DNA of 64,000 bases from Bacteroidales bacterium UBA6248 (GCA_002441345.1 DJVU01000006.1:122329-186328), one strand, 5' to 3'; positions 8,536-17,594 are shown, counted from the first letter of the stretch. Notes: generated from the sequence alone by a model not told the origin. Made by a program: numbers and translations.

Positions 8536-9813
8536 ATGAAACGAATTGCCCGGAAACGATTGATTGAGGCTGCTGTTCTTATAGGGGTGGCAGTTATTCT
8601 GACATTTACGGTTGACTACTATATGTCGGCTCTGCGAAAAGCACCTGAACCCGAAAACGTTTATGAACCTGAGCCAAGAATAGAGTACGGGATGGTTATT
8701 GATTCATTCTATGTAGTTAAAGATGTGGTTAAACAGGGTGAGAACCTCTCAACCATCCTATACCGGTATAATGTTGGGGCGCAGGCAGTTGAGCAGCTGG
8801 TGACCAAAGCCGCAGGCGTTTTTGATGTCAGAAAAATCAGAGCAGGCAATAAGTATACCGTTTTGTGCAGCAACGATTCTCTGAAAAAAGCCGGGTATTT
8901 TATCTACGAACACAGCCCTACCCGCTACGTGGTATTCGAAACGGGCGATTCATTGCATATTCACACCGGTGAAAAGGAAGTGGAAGTCAGAATCAGGTCA
9001 GCTTCGGGAACCATCAGCTCTTCACTGTGGAATGCCATGGCAGAAGCAAATGCAAGTCCGAACGTTACCGTTGCACTTTCCGAAATTTATGCCTGGTCTA
9101 TCGATTTTTATGCTGTTCAGCCCGGAGACGGGTTTACAGTTGTCTACGAAGAACTTGTGGTGGATGGCGAGCAGATAGGGCTTGGCAATATTCTGACGGC
9201 CCGGTTTAAACACGGAGGTAAGGATAACTTTGCATTCCGATATATTCAGGATGGTGATGCCGACTATTTTGATGAGAACGGGCAGAGCCTGCGGAAAGCA
9301 TTTCTGAAAGCTCCCCTGAAATTTTCGCGGATATCCTCACGCTTTTCAAACAGCCGTCTTCATCCTGTACTCCGCATCCGCCGTCCGCATCACGGGGTAG
9401 ACTATGCCGCGCCAAAGGGAACTCCGGTACACAGCGTAGGCAGCGGAACAGTGCTTGAAGCAAGGTATGCCGGAGGTGCCGGCCGAATGGTTAAAATCCG
9501 TCATAACTCCACTTACACAACTGCTTATCTTCACCTTAGCGGGTATGGCCCCGGCATCAAGGCAGGTGCAAGGGTGAGCCAGGGACAGATTATCGGTTAC
9601 GTGGGCAGCTCGGGCTTATCTACTGGGCCGCACCTCGATTTCAGATTCTACAAAAACGGTACACCGGTCGATCCGTTAAAGGTGGAGTCTCCTCCTGCTT
9701 TGCCCGTTAAAACAGATTACCTGGATGATTATAATCGTCAGCGGCTGATGCTCGTGCGAAAACTTGATTCTATCAATATGCCGGTTAAGCAGTCGATCCT
9801 TCCTATTTTCTGA
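8536..9813 (+). CDS. M23-family peptidase-fold protein with altered zinc motif
   Basis: A 425-residue membrane-anchored protein: an N-terminal transmembrane helix (about residues 10-30), a LysM/OapA-like region with VVKQGENLSTILYRY (about 62-76), then a C-terminal M23 (LytM/peptidoglycan endopeptidase) domain. Zinc-site residues H285-H286 and D289 (HHGVD) and the H333 region (AYLHLSG) are present. The last motif reads GPHLDF, with Asp368 where the family normally has the zinc-ligand His of HxH. It should sit in the periplasm and cleave or bind peptidoglycan cross-links; it may be a non-catalytic EnvC-like activator or use Asp as ligand. ATGs occur at 8532 and 8536; only 8536 is in frame. Confidence 0.88.
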   Translation: MKRIARKRLIEAAVLIGVAVILTFTVDYYMSALRKAPEPENVYEPEPRIEYGMVIDSFYVVKDVVKQGENLSTILYRYNVGAQAVEQLVTKAAGVFDVRKIRAGNKYTVLCSNDSLKKAGYFIYEHSPTRYVVFETGDSLHIHTGEKEVEVRIRSASGTISSSLWNAMAEANASPNVTVALSEIYAWSIDFYAVQPGDGFTVVYEELVVDGEQIGLGNILTARFKHGGKDNFAFRYIQDGDADYFDENGQSLRKAFLKAPLKFSRISSRFSNSRLHPVLRIRRPHHGVDYAAPKGTPVHSVGSGTVLEARYAGGAGRMVKIRHNSTYTTAYLHLSGYGPGIKAGARVSQGQIIGYVGSSGLSTGPHLDFRFYKNGTPVDPLKVESPPALPVKTDYLDDYNRQRLMLVRKLDSINMPVKQSILPIF

Positions 9814-10535
9814 GCTAATACCTGATTTTGATTGCCTGTTATGCGCTTTAAGCGGAATCCATACGCAGCGTGATTGCCAGAGAGATTAGCGTTGGCGGGG
9901 TATTATTCTTTAAAGTACGAAACAAGTTACCGGACTTTCGGCAAGATCTTTAGCGATACAGAATGTTGCATTCCGCATGCATCGGTGAGCTGTACGGATG
10001 GTTCTGTGGTAAAGACAGGTGGCGTACATTTTTGTTCTGTTTCTCCTATTGTATGACAAAATACTCAGCCGCCCGATAAATCGATCTGTTTTCGATTGTT
10101 CCTGGAAACTGTTTCTTTTTGTACCTGAATCTCGGGAAATTATACCCGATTTAACAAGGTTACCGAAACGCGTTGTTCCCTTCTTTTGTTCCGGTTGTTC
10201 GGGAAAGCCGTTTGATAGCCTTCGGTGAGATTGTAGCCCCGGGTGGGTTGAGTCATAGCTGACGCTCACGAAGATCCGGATTTTAATAGATTTACTGGTT
10301 TGTAAAAAAAACGGAGACCGGAGGCGGTTAGGCCATCCGGTTTCATAGTATATCAATTTTAAATTGTCATTTTGAACCGAACGCAATAGAGCGACGCCTA
10401 GCATATCTCAGTCCAGGGTTTACCGGACAGCAAAAAATTCACCCCCTATGGTGAAGTATCGTATCCTGGTTTTGAATACTGCTGGTAAGGTGTAAAATAC
10501 GGCGATGATGTTTGTCATGAAATAGGAATATAAAA
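9814..10535. other. Gene-free interval of about 720 bp
   Basis: No credible coding frame: the only long frame (minus strand, 9910-10404) lacks any family resemblance or domain pattern. Two short stretches stand out. 9971-10009 resembles the conserved group II intron stretch containing GTACGGnTGGTTCTGTG, but no reverse transcriptase or domain V follows. 10364-10416 has a GTCATTTTGAACC...TCTCAGTCC pattern like dispersed repeats I associate with Bacteroidota intergenic regions. The interval looks like decayed or repeat-derived DNA. Confidence 0.4.
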
Positions 10536-10568
10536 CTAAAAAAGGCCGCTTGCGGCGGCCTTTTTTAG
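10536..10568 (-). terminator. Rho-independent terminator of the T9SS cargo gene (bidirectional)
   Basis: Perfect inverted repeat CTAAAAAAGGCCGC / GCGGCCTTTTTTAG (14 bp) with a 5-nt loop at 10550-10554. The T tract reads on both strands. It lies 17 bp past the stop codon at 10586. Confidence 0.9.
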
Positions 10569-10585
10569 AATATGAGGTGGTCAGA

Positions 10586-12535
10586 TTATTTAACCATCAT
10601 CTGGCGGCTTGTACGCTCACCGTTTGCGATAACCGAGTAGGTATAGATACCTGACTTCAGGTTAGCAGCATTGATCTGGATGATGTGATCGCCTTCGCCG
10701 AAATTGCGGGCGGGCATTTCATAAACTTTCTGTCCGAGGATGTTGTAGATCTCGAGGCTAACGTTTGCAGCCTTGTTGAGTTTCACGTTGATGCTGGTGG
10801 TTCCGTTGAACGGGTTGGGATAGTTCTGAGAAACAAGAGCGTTTGCTTCTTTGATTTCTGAATTTACCCATACGCCGAAGTCAGCTTCGGTGAATTTAAA
10901 ATCCTTGATGTATTTGTACTGTACGGGCAGTCCGGGATCGGTCGGATCCATGTCCTGATAAGCGAAAGGAATGGTGTATTCGCCTGCGTTTTCAAGAGCA
11001 TAGTAGGATGCGGTTCCCATGAAAGCCTGCAGCCATGCATCGGAGAGGAAGGTAACGTTTACAATATCGGTGTAGCTGTTGGTTGCGATATCCCAGCCAA
11101 CGCAGAAGATGTCGGGCTGAGTGTTATCGGTAGCTCCTTCGAAGTGTGTATCGAGCCATGAGAAGAACATTTTAGAACCGTCAGGTGATACAGTCAGCTG
11201 GTTACGGTTGTCTTCCGAAACATCGCCCCACTCACCGCGGAATGAAAGGAGGTTCGGTCCAAGCTTCTCTGCAAGCCATGTTTCGCCGCCGTCCCATGAG
11301 AAAATGTTATAGGAAGCGATAAATCCGCTGGCGGAGAGGATCGAATAAGCCTGCGGAGTCGATGAGTGAACACCGGAGATTCCGATAACGGTGGTAATAA
11401 CGGGATTTCCGTTCATATCAACTGCAAAGTCGCTGGTGAAAGCTGTGGTGTAGACAATTTCATCACGGGGTACAGCTTCGCCGAACATTTCAACGATCAG
11501 ATCGTCGGTGAGAAGTCCGTTAACGATGCCATTAATACCGTCGGGTCCGCCGAGGACAACAGTGATCGGGTTCTCATCCCATGTAAGTCCGCCGTCGGTG
11601 GTTTTGTAAAGGATGGGATAGAAAGCGCTTTCTGCGGCAAACGGATCTTCGCCGTTATCGCTGAGGGTCATAATGTAACCGGTCATTCCGTCGGGAGCAA
11701 ATGCAATGCGGACATCGGCAACTGAAGTTCCGTAAGCTATAACAGGAGCATACAGAAGAGACTGTTCGAATTCATAGGCTCCGGTTTCGTTGTTGAAAAT
11801 GCCCCTGGTGATAAGCAGAGAGTCAACGTACTGGTTGCCAAGGCCGCCGATGAGTGAAGGATCAACGATGAAGATGTCATTGGTTACAGGGTTGATAGCC
11901 ATAGCATCGGGTACATTGTGCCTGATGGGAGGACGTGAAGGCCAGCTAACCTGTGAGTTGCCGGTTCCGTCGATTTTGGTTGTTGCACTGCCATAACCAC
12001 CCCAGCTGCCTGCTGTACCGTTGCTTCCGTCAAGAATGGGGAAGAAACCGGTTACAAAAGCATTGTCGGGATTGGTATTTCCGGCAGGGTTGTAAATAAC
12101 ACCCTGAGGATAACGCGCATTGGCAGCAGGAGCAGGGCTGGGCATGTACATCTGGTTGTTGTTTGACCAGGTGTTCCCTCCATCTTTCGAGATGTCATAC
12201 GCAATATAACCCGATCCGGGGGTGAGCATACGGTGGAAGAAAGCAACAGCGTTGGTGCCGGGATCTGCCCAGAGTGCAGTACGGCCTCCGTTGTAAAGTC
12301 CGAAAGCATTTGCAGCATTACCTATGTCAACGATGGTAATGTCAGCAGTCCCTCTGTTTGCAGGTGCAGGAATGGCGCTGACCATTGAAGGTTTCAGAAC
12401 GATGCTTTCTTCATCAATATTGGTTGTCTGCAATGTAGCTACAGGTACATTTGCTTTAACCTTGGCCGGACTTTTCTGTGCAAAAAGTCCCGCACTGATG
12501 CAAACAGCAGTCGCAATTAGTAACAGTTTTTTCAT
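10586..12535 (-). CDS. Secreted Asp-box (BNR) protein with T9SS type A sorting domain
   Basis: A 649-residue protein with a signal peptide (MKKLLLIATAVCISAGLFAQ). The body carries at least three Asp-box-like motifs: DGGNTWS, DGGLTWDE and DGGETWLA, as in sialidase/BNR beta-propellers. The C-terminus is a textbook T9SS type A sorting domain: QNYPNPFNGTTSI, a LEIYNILGQKVYE strand, LKSGIYTY, and a basic final strand. It is therefore exported and attached to the cell surface or released. I cannot see the catalytic arginine triad of true sialidases, so enzymatic function is not claimed. An in-frame ATG two codons upstream (12541) is an alternative start. It is monocistronic between a strong promoter (12582-12614) and a strong terminator. 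Confidence 0.9.
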   Translation of the reverse strand: MKKLLLIATAVCISAGLFAQKSPAKVKANVPVATLQTTNIDEESIVLKPSMVSAIPAPANRGTADITIVDIGNAANAFGLYNGGRTALWADPGTNAVAFFHRMLTPGSGYIAYDISKDGGNTWSNNNQMYMPSPAPAANARYPQGVIYNPAGNTNPDNAFVTGFFPILDGSNGTAGSWGGYGSATTKIDGTGNSQVSWPSRPPIRHNVPDAMAINPVTNDIFIVDPSLIGGLGNQYVDSLLITRGIFNNETGAYEFEQSLLYAPVIAYGTSVADVRIAFAPDGMTGYIMTLSDNGEDPFAAESAFYPILYKTTDGGLTWDENPITVVLGGPDGINGIVNGLLTDDLIVEMFGEAVPRDEIVYTTAFTSDFAVDMNGNPVITTVIGISGVHSSTPQAYSILSASGFIASYNIFSWDGGETWLAEKLGPNLLSFRGEWGDVSEDNRNQLTVSPDGSKMFFSWLDTHFEGATDNTQPDIFCVGWDIATNSYTDIVNVTFLSDAWLQAFMGTASYYALENAGEYTIPFAYQDMDPTDPGLPVQYKYIKDFKFTEADFGVWVNSEIKEANALVSQNYPNPFNGTTSINVKLNKAANVSLEIYNILGQKVYEMPARNFGEGDHIIQINAANLKSGIYTYSVIANGERTSRQMMVK

Positions 12536-12581
12536 AAGCATTATTTTTAAGGGTTAGACAAAACTTTCCTCTATCAATTGC

Positions 12582-12614
12582 AAAACTAATAATATTTCAA
12601 CATGGAAAACAACG
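12582..12614 (-). promoter_or_regulatory. Bacteroidota promoter (-33 and -7) for the T9SS cargo gene
   Basis: On the minus strand GTTG (12611-12614) and TAGTTTTG (12582-12589) are separated by 21 bp, matching TTTG-N19-21-TAnnTTTG with one change. The ATG is 46 bp downstream. Confidence 0.6.
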
Positions 12615-12736
12615 TCAGACTAAAAAATTGTTCCCAAAAAATGTGAAAATTTAACAAAGCTCCGTTAAAATTGGTCACTCACCGGATGCTCAATGTCGGA
12701 GAGATCCGTTTTATAGCTTAAGGAATGCCTTAAAAT

Positions 12737-12773
12737 AAGTACTTCCCGGGATCAGAGATGCCGGGAAGTACTT
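12737..12773 (-). terminator. Terminator hairpin after iorB
   Basis: Perfect 13-bp inverted repeat AAGTACTTCCCGG / CCGGGAAGTACTT around an 11-nt loop, about 50 bp after the iorB stop. On the minus strand it is followed by TATTTTAAGG, a weak T tract. Confidence 0.7.
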
Positions 12774-12821
12774 TATTGTTGAAATACGGAACATTTGAGT
12801 GGTTTCCGGGTAACAATTGAA

Positions 12822-13415
12822 TTAACCGGTGTGTCCGGTCTGGAGCATTGCCTGCTTCCGGCCTGCTTCCAGAGCGTCAAGATTCACCTGTATAACTTCA
12901 TCTCCTTTCCTGCGGAAGATGGCACGGATTGCATCCTGAATGGAAGTGTAATCTATGTCAAGGAATGGCGATGCAGCTCCGAGAATTACCATATTGGCCG
13001 ATTTGGGCGATCCGAGTTCCCGTGCTATTTCATCCGCATCGAGGGTAACATGACGGGGCAGTGCTTTTATTTCGGCCATCAGCTCATCCATTTCCGGATA
13101 ATTCCGGATATTGATGTATGGTTTGGTGTTTGTAACCAGCCAGCCTTCCGGCGAAAGCATGGGAAGATAACGCAGCGACTCCATGGGTTCAACCGAAATG
13201 ATCATATCTGCTTTTCCCATAGGAATCAGGTCAGACGCAATTTCACCGTCGGAGATGCGGAGGTTTGACTGAACGTCGCCGCCTCTCTGGCTCATGCCGT
13301 GGACTTCCGCCTGCTTCAGATTCAGGCCCTGGCTGAGGGCCGCTGTCCCTATCGTTGCTGCAATTGAAAGAATGCCTTGCCCGCCTACGCCGGCGAGTAT
13401 GATGTCTTTTTTCAT
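12822..13415 (-). CDS. iorB: Indolepyruvate/2-oxoacid:ferredoxin oxidoreductase beta subunit
   Basis: A 197-residue gamma-type POR domain protein starting MKKDIILAGVGGQGILS; the GVGGQG motif is the family hallmark. A longer frame starting inside iorA is rejected because the ATG at 13415 is 4 bp after the iorA stop. With IorA it forms the enzyme that oxidatively decarboxylates aryl pyruvates (from Trp, Phe, Tyr transamination) to aryl acyl-CoA, passing electrons to ferredoxin. Other visible segments are QSNLRISDGEIASDLIP and a C-terminal RKGDEVIQVNLDALEAG. Cytoplasmic. The tight spacing indicates translational coupling with iorA, and a hairpin terminator follows. Confidence 0.92.
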   Translation of the reverse strand: MKKDIILAGVGGQGILSIAATIGTAALSQGLNLKQAEVHGMSQRGGDVQSNLRISDGEIASDLIPMGKADMIISVEPMESLRYLPMLSPEGWLVTNTKPYINIRNYPEMDELMAEIKALPRHVTLDADEIARELGSPKSANMVILGAASPFLDIDYTSIQDAIRAIFRRKGDEVIQVNLDALEAGRKQAMLQTGHTG

Positions 13416-13419
13416 GGTC

Positions 13420-15045
13420 CTATGCCTCTGCTTTATTGGTTTCTTTTTGTTTTTTGATTTCCCTGAGCCTGCGGGCAGCAGTTTGTATGCACTCACGGCG
13501 CGGAATTACCACCGATACGCCTTCATAAGCCAGTTCTTCCCTGATAATGGCCAGGTTTTCCCCGTGGTATTTCTGCAGGGGATTTATAATGCGGATGTGT
13601 TCCTTCTCAACGCCAATGGCCTGACAGATGTCTTCTATTTTTCCGGCGGCAGCCGAATCCTGACCTCCGGTCATTGCGGTAGTGGCGTTGTCGAGAATCA
13701 TCACGGTTACAGGGGATTTAGCTAAAACTGCGTCCAGCAGTCCGGTCATTCCCGAGTGAGTGAATGTGGAGTCGCCGATCACGGCAACAGCTGGCACCAG
13801 TCCGGCATCGGCTGCACCTTTGGCCATTGTTATAGAGGCTCCCATATCCACACAGGAGTTAATGGCATCGAAAGGCTCGAGTGCACCTAAGGTATAACAT
13901 CCGATATCGGCAAATACCCTTCCCCTTGTCAGGCTGCTCAGCGCTTCGTTAAGGGCATTGTAGCTGTATATGTGCGGGCATCCCTTGCAAAGTGACGGTG
14001 GGCGGTTGCTAACAACTTTCGGAATGTCGTTGCCACGGGTGTCAGCCAGGCCGAGAGCCCGGGCCACGATGTTCGGATTCAGCTCTCCGTCGCGGGGAAT
14101 AGTGCCGTCAAGCCTTCCCATAACGGGTTTGCCGTTGTTCATAAATCCGCGGATCATTTCTTCCACCAGCGGATATCCGTCTTCCAGAATCAGCAGACTG
14201 TCGCATGATTCGTAAAGACGGGATACCATCTGCTCAGGCAGAGGGTATTGCCCGATGCGAAGTACCGGATGGGGTACACGGTGATCCGGATAGTTTTCTA
14301 CAAGATAGTTGTAAGCAAGTCCGCAGGCGATAATTCCCAGCTTCTTGTCGGGGTGATCCATCAGCTGGTTGAATGCCGATTTTTCAGAGTCATTAATAAA
14401 TGCAGCCTGGGTGCCGAGCAGGTGTTTGTACTGCCTGCGGGCATTTGCAGGAAGCAGGATAAACTGCTTCAGGTTTTCGGGAAGGCGTATTTCGTTCTGA
14501 GCTTTGGGTTTAAGACGGGCAACGCCGGCACGCGAATGCGCCAGGCGGGTAGTAATGCGCATCATCACCGGAATCCTGAATTTTTCACTCAGTTCAAAGC
14601 CGTAATGAACCATATCGTAAGCTTCCTGCTGATTTCCGGGTTCCAGAATGGGAATAAGCGCAAATTTGCCGTAGAACCGTGAGTCCTGTTCGTTTTGCGA
14701 TGAATGCATCGAAGGGTCATCGGCTGCAACAACAATCAGACCCCCGTTGGCTCCTGTTATGGCAGAGTTTACAAATGCATCGGCAGCTACATTCAGCCCC
14801 ACATGCTTCATACATACCATTGCACGTTTCCCGGCATACGACATGCCGAGGGCAGCTTCCATCGCCGTTTTCTCATTGGCACCCCAGGAAGCAACAACTT
14901 TTCCGTTTTTGGCTTCTGCCGAGTGCTTAACATACTCTGTAATTTCGGTGGACGGAGTGCCGGGATAGGCATAAATTCCGGAAAGCCCGGCATCGAGAGC
15001 ACCCTGCGCAATGGCTTCGTCTCCCAGTAATAATAACTTTTGCAT
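13420..15045 (-). CDS. iorA: Indolepyruvate/2-oxoacid:ferredoxin oxidoreductase alpha subunit, without ferredoxin domain
   Basis: A 541-residue subunit: an N-terminal pyrimidine-binding domain (starting LLLGDEAIAQGALDAG), a CKGCPHIYSY motif at about residue 353, and a thiamine-diphosphate-binding region (GDSTFTHSGMTG at about 425, with LDNATTAMTGGQ). Archaeal-type IorA proteins continue into a two-[4Fe-4S] ferredoxin domain; here the chain ends soon after VVIPRREC with a basic tail and no CxxCxxCxxxCP cluster. I recall that Bacteroides homologues are similarly short, so this may be lineage-typical rather than a truncation. Electrons would leave through a separate protein or the single CxxC. 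The iorAB operon is driven from a -7 element at 15097-15104. Confidence 0.92.
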   Translation of the reverse strand: MQKLLLLGDEAIAQGALDAGLSGIYAYPGTPSTEITEYVKHSAEAKNGKVVASWGANEKTAMEAALGMSYAGKRAMVCMKHVGLNVAADAFVNSAITGANGGLIVVAADDPSMHSSQNEQDSRFYGKFALIPILEPGNQQEAYDMVHYGFELSEKFRIPVMMRITTRLAHSRAGVARLKPKAQNEIRLPENLKQFILLPANARRQYKHLLGTQAAFINDSEKSAFNQLMDHPDKKLGIIACGLAYNYLVENYPDHRVPHPVLRIGQYPLPEQMVSRLYESCDSLLILEDGYPLVEEMIRGFMNNGKPVMGRLDGTIPRDGELNPNIVARALGLADTRGNDIPKVVSNRPPSLCKGCPHIYSYNALNEALSSLTRGRVFADIGCYTLGALEPFDAINSCVDMGASITMAKGAADAGLVPAVAVIGDSTFTHSGMTGLLDAVLAKSPVTVMILDNATTAMTGGQDSAAAGKIEDICQAIGVEKEHIRIINPLQKYHGENLAIIREELAYEGVSVVIPRRECIQTAARRLREIKKQKETNKAEA

Positions 15046-15096
15046 TTATATCAGGTTTTTAAATTTCGGCAGTGGAAGTATGAATACTACAGTGGG

Positions 15097-15104
15097 CAAA
15101 ACTA
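15097..15104 (-). promoter_or_regulatory. -7 promoter element for iorAB
   Basis: Minus-strand TAGTTTTG fits TAnnTTTG, ending 51 bp before the iorA ATG. No clear -33 box. Confidence 0.4.
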
Positions 15105-15232
15105 TAAAAATAAAATTAATTAACAGGAAGCCGTCTTAAAACTTGAATTTGACTCAAATGCAGATTGTCATTTCCGGCTTTTTAAGATTTAAATATCACA
15201 AAAACAATAAGATACAATAATAAAGACTGAAA

Positions 15233-15261
15233 TTGACCTGTCGAAAATTGTTTTATTTTTG
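15233..15261 (+). promoter_or_regulatory. Putative promoter for acpH
   Basis: TTG at 15233-15235 and TATTTTTG at 15254-15261 are 18 bp apart, close to the Bacteroidota spacing. The acpH ATG is about 150 bp downstream, implying a long leader if this is the real promoter. Confidence 0.35.
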
Positions 15262-15411
15262 ATGTACTGATTAATCATTTCAGGCGTTGTATGTGTTATT
15301 TACGATTGCAGACAGGAGTTGTAGGGCCAGCAGGCCTTGAAAAAAATCTGACGTAATTCTGCGTTGAAACGATAAAAATCCAGCGCAGGCCTGAAAAACT
15401 AAGATCCGGCT

Positions 15412-16014
15412 ATGAATTTTCTTGCTCACCTGTACCTTTCGGGAAATGACCGCGGAATCATCATCGGCAATTTTATTGCGGATCATGTGAAAGGGAGACG
15501 ATCGGAGCAGTTTTCCGAAGAGATACGGAATGGAATTGCCCTGCATAAGGCCATCGATGAGTTTACCGACAATCATTCGGTTGTCAGGGGCTCCGTAACG
15601 GCACTCAGGCCCGGTTTTCGCAAATATGCCGGCGTGGTTCTGGATATGTTTTTTGATCATTACCTTGCTACCGGATGGCACAACTGGACGGATGAGCCGC
15701 TTGAGCAGTTTTCAAAGCGCATGTACGGAGTTTTAATGGATAATTACTCCGTGCTTCCGGCGCGCACAAAACATATGCTTCCCTATATGATTCGGGGAAA
15801 CTGGCTTTTGCATTACCGTGAGATTGAAGGCCTTAACCAGGCACTTAACGGGATGGCCCGGCGAACGGCATTCCAGTCAAATATGGACAAGGCTGCTGTT
15901 GAACTCAGAGACAGGTATGCTTTTTACGGTCGTCAGTTTGACTCCTTTTTTCCTGAACTCCGGGCTTTTTCGGCTGAAAAGCTGTTTGAAATTACCCGGA
16001 ATTCAGGTGTTTGA
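15412..16014 (+). CDS. acpH: Acyl carrier protein phosphodiesterase (AcpH/DUF479)
   Basis: A 200-residue protein starting MNFLAHLYLSGND, the signature opening of the AcpH/YajB family. Further family blocks are IIIGNFIADHVKGRR, GIALHKAIDEFTDNH and VLDMFFDHYLATGW; the His/Asp residues in these belong to an HD-like metal centre. AcpH removes the 4'-phosphopantetheine group from holo-acyl carrier protein, setting the active ACP pool (family knowledge). Cytoplasmic, about family length. It is monocistronic and convergent with gdhA, the stop codons being 35 bp apart. Confidence 0.9.
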   Translation: MNFLAHLYLSGNDRGIIIGNFIADHVKGRRSEQFSEEIRNGIALHKAIDEFTDNHSVVRGSVTALRPGFRKYAGVVLDMFFDHYLATGWHNWTDEPLEQFSKRMYGVLMDNYSVLPARTKHMLPYMIRGNWLLHYREIEGLNQALNGMARRTAFQSNMDKAAVELRDRYAFYGRQFDSFFPELRAFSAEKLFEITRNSGV

Positions 16015-16049
16015 AAGGAGTTGCTCAGCGATTTCTTACAGGCGGTTTT

Positions 16050-17402
16050 TTAAACAACCCCCTGGGCAAGCATGGCATCGGCTACTTTTACAAATCCCCC
16101 GATGTTGGCTCCGTTTACGTAATTAATATATCCGTCGGAGTCTTTTCCGAATTTTACGCAGGTTTCATGAATGTCGCGCATGATTTGGTGGAGCTTGGCG
16201 TCCACTTCTTCGCGACTCCACGACAACCGCATGGAGTTTTGGGTCATTTCGAGGCCCGAAACGGCAACACCACCGGCATTGGCTGCCTTGCCGGGTCCGT
16301 AAAGCAATTTGTTGCTGAGGAATATTTCAACGGCTTCGGGTGTCGAAGGCATATTGGCGCCTTCCGAAACTACTTTGCATCCGTTAGAGACCAAAGCCCG
16401 GGCGTCCTGCTCGTTGATTTCATTCTGCGTGGCGCAGGGCAGTGCCACGTCGCACCGGATTCCCCAGGGGCGCATTCCTTCGTGGTAATCGCAGCCGTAT
16501 TTGTCGGCGTATTCTTTGATTCTTCCCCTCTTTACATTCTTCAGATTCATCAGATAGGCCAGTTTGCTTTCGTCAATACCTTTCGGGTCGTGGATGAATC
16601 CGGAGGAGTCGGAAAGTGTTACCACTTTACCGCCCAGGCTCGTGACTTTCTGCACAGCATACTGGGCAACATTGCCTGAGCCTGAGATCAGTACGGTTTT
16701 GCCCTTCAGGCTGTCGCTGTGTGTTTTTAGCATTTCTTCGGCGAAGTAGGTACATCCGTATCCGGTTGCTTCCGGACGAATAAGGCTTCCACCCCATTCC
16801 CGGCCTTTTCCGGTTAGAACGCCGGTAAACTCGTTTTTCAGGCGTTTGTACTGCCCGAACAGGAATCCGATTTCGCGTCCGCCAACGCCTATGTCGCCGG
16901 CAGGTACGTCGGTATCCGGTCCTATGTGTCTGAACAGTTCGGTCATAAAACTCTGGGTAAATTTCATCACCTCGTTGTCCGATTTGCCTTTAGGATCAAA
17001 ATCGCTGCCGCCTTTACCGCCGCCCATTGGAAGGGTTGTAAGGCTGTTTTTGAAGACCTGTTCAAACGCAAGGAACTTCAGGATTCCGAGGTTCACCGTC
17101 GGATGGAACCGCAATCCTCCTTTGTAGGGGCCGATGGCGCTGTTCATTTCGATCCTGTAGCCCCGGTTTACCTGAACTTCTCCCTTATCGTCGATCCAGG
17201 GTACCCTGAAAATGATAATACGTTCGGGTTCGGCGATACGTTCAAGGATTTTTGCTTCCCTGTATTTTGGATTTTCTTCGATATACGGGATGAGCGATTC
17301 GGCGACTTCGTGCACTGCCTGGTGAAATTCGATTTCTCCCGGATTTTTGGCAATGATTTTTGCCATGAAATCGTTAACTTTTTGTTCAAGAATGTTAGCC
17401 AT
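16050..17402 (-). CDS. gdhA: Glutamate dehydrogenase
   Basis: A 450-residue hexameric-type glutamate dehydrogenase. I chose the ATG at 17402 (MANILEQKVNDFM), since a frame to 17444 adds 14 residues not typical of the family. Seen are the substrate/catalytic lysine block PMGGGKGGSDFDPKGKSD, the PAGDIGVGGREIGFLFGQYK block characteristic of the bacterial NADP-type 450-residue family, and a Rossmann GSGNVAQYA. It interconverts 2-oxoglutarate plus ammonium and glutamate in the cytoplasm. Cofactor preference (NADP versus NAD) cannot be settled from sequence by eye. It connects to icd/gltA elsewhere in the window, which make 2-oxoglutarate. Monocistronic. Confidence 0.95.
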   Translation of the reverse strand: MANILEQKVNDFMAKIIAKNPGEIEFHQAVHEVAESLIPYIEENPKYREAKILERIAEPERIIIFRVPWIDDKGEVQVNRGYRIEMNSAIGPYKGGLRFHPTVNLGILKFLAFEQVFKNSLTTLPMGGGKGGSDFDPKGKSDNEVMKFTQSFMTELFRHIGPDTDVPAGDIGVGGREIGFLFGQYKRLKNEFTGVLTGKGREWGGSLIRPEATGYGCTYFAEEMLKTHSDSLKGKTVLISGSGNVAQYAVQKVTSLGGKVVTLSDSSGFIHDPKGIDESKLAYLMNLKNVKRGRIKEYADKYGCDYHEGMRPWGIRCDVALPCATQNEINEQDARALVSNGCKVVSEGANMPSTPEAVEIFLSNKLLYGPGKAANAGGVAVSGLEMTQNSMRLSWSREEVDAKLHQIMRDIHETCVKFGKDSDGYINYVNGANIGGFVKVADAMLAQGVV

Positions 17403-17594
17403 GGTGTCAGGTTTTTTGGGTGGATGAATCATAAACAGCTTCAATATTACTTAAAGAAAATTGATTGAATGCAAGCATTTTGCCTGAAATATCAAGGCAT
17501 TGGGCTATTTTCAGTAAATCACGCAAAGGTGGTCGGTAATTTACTTAAGCAATGTGTGGGGCGGAGGCTGACTGTTTATGAATCCGGGGCGAAT

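Larger units (their letters stand above)
15046..15411. other. Divergent intergenic region between iorA and acpH
   Basis: 366 bp, AT-rich, no credible gene. It holds two divergent putative promoters: TAGTTTTG on the minus strand (15097-15104, iorA) and TTG-N18-TATTTTTG on the plus strand (15233-15261, acpH). The segment 15261-15411 would be the acpH leader; I see no recognisable riboswitch in it. Confidence 0.45.

Noticed and set aside
9910..10404. 164-codon minus-strand open frame in the interval after the M23 gene
   Set aside because: No domain pattern, odd residue composition, and it overlaps intron-like and repeat-like segments; most likely chance.
10586..12535. Sialidase annotation for the Asp-box protein
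   Set aside because: Asp boxes occur in many beta-propellers and the catalytic Arg/Tyr/Glu pattern is not apparent.
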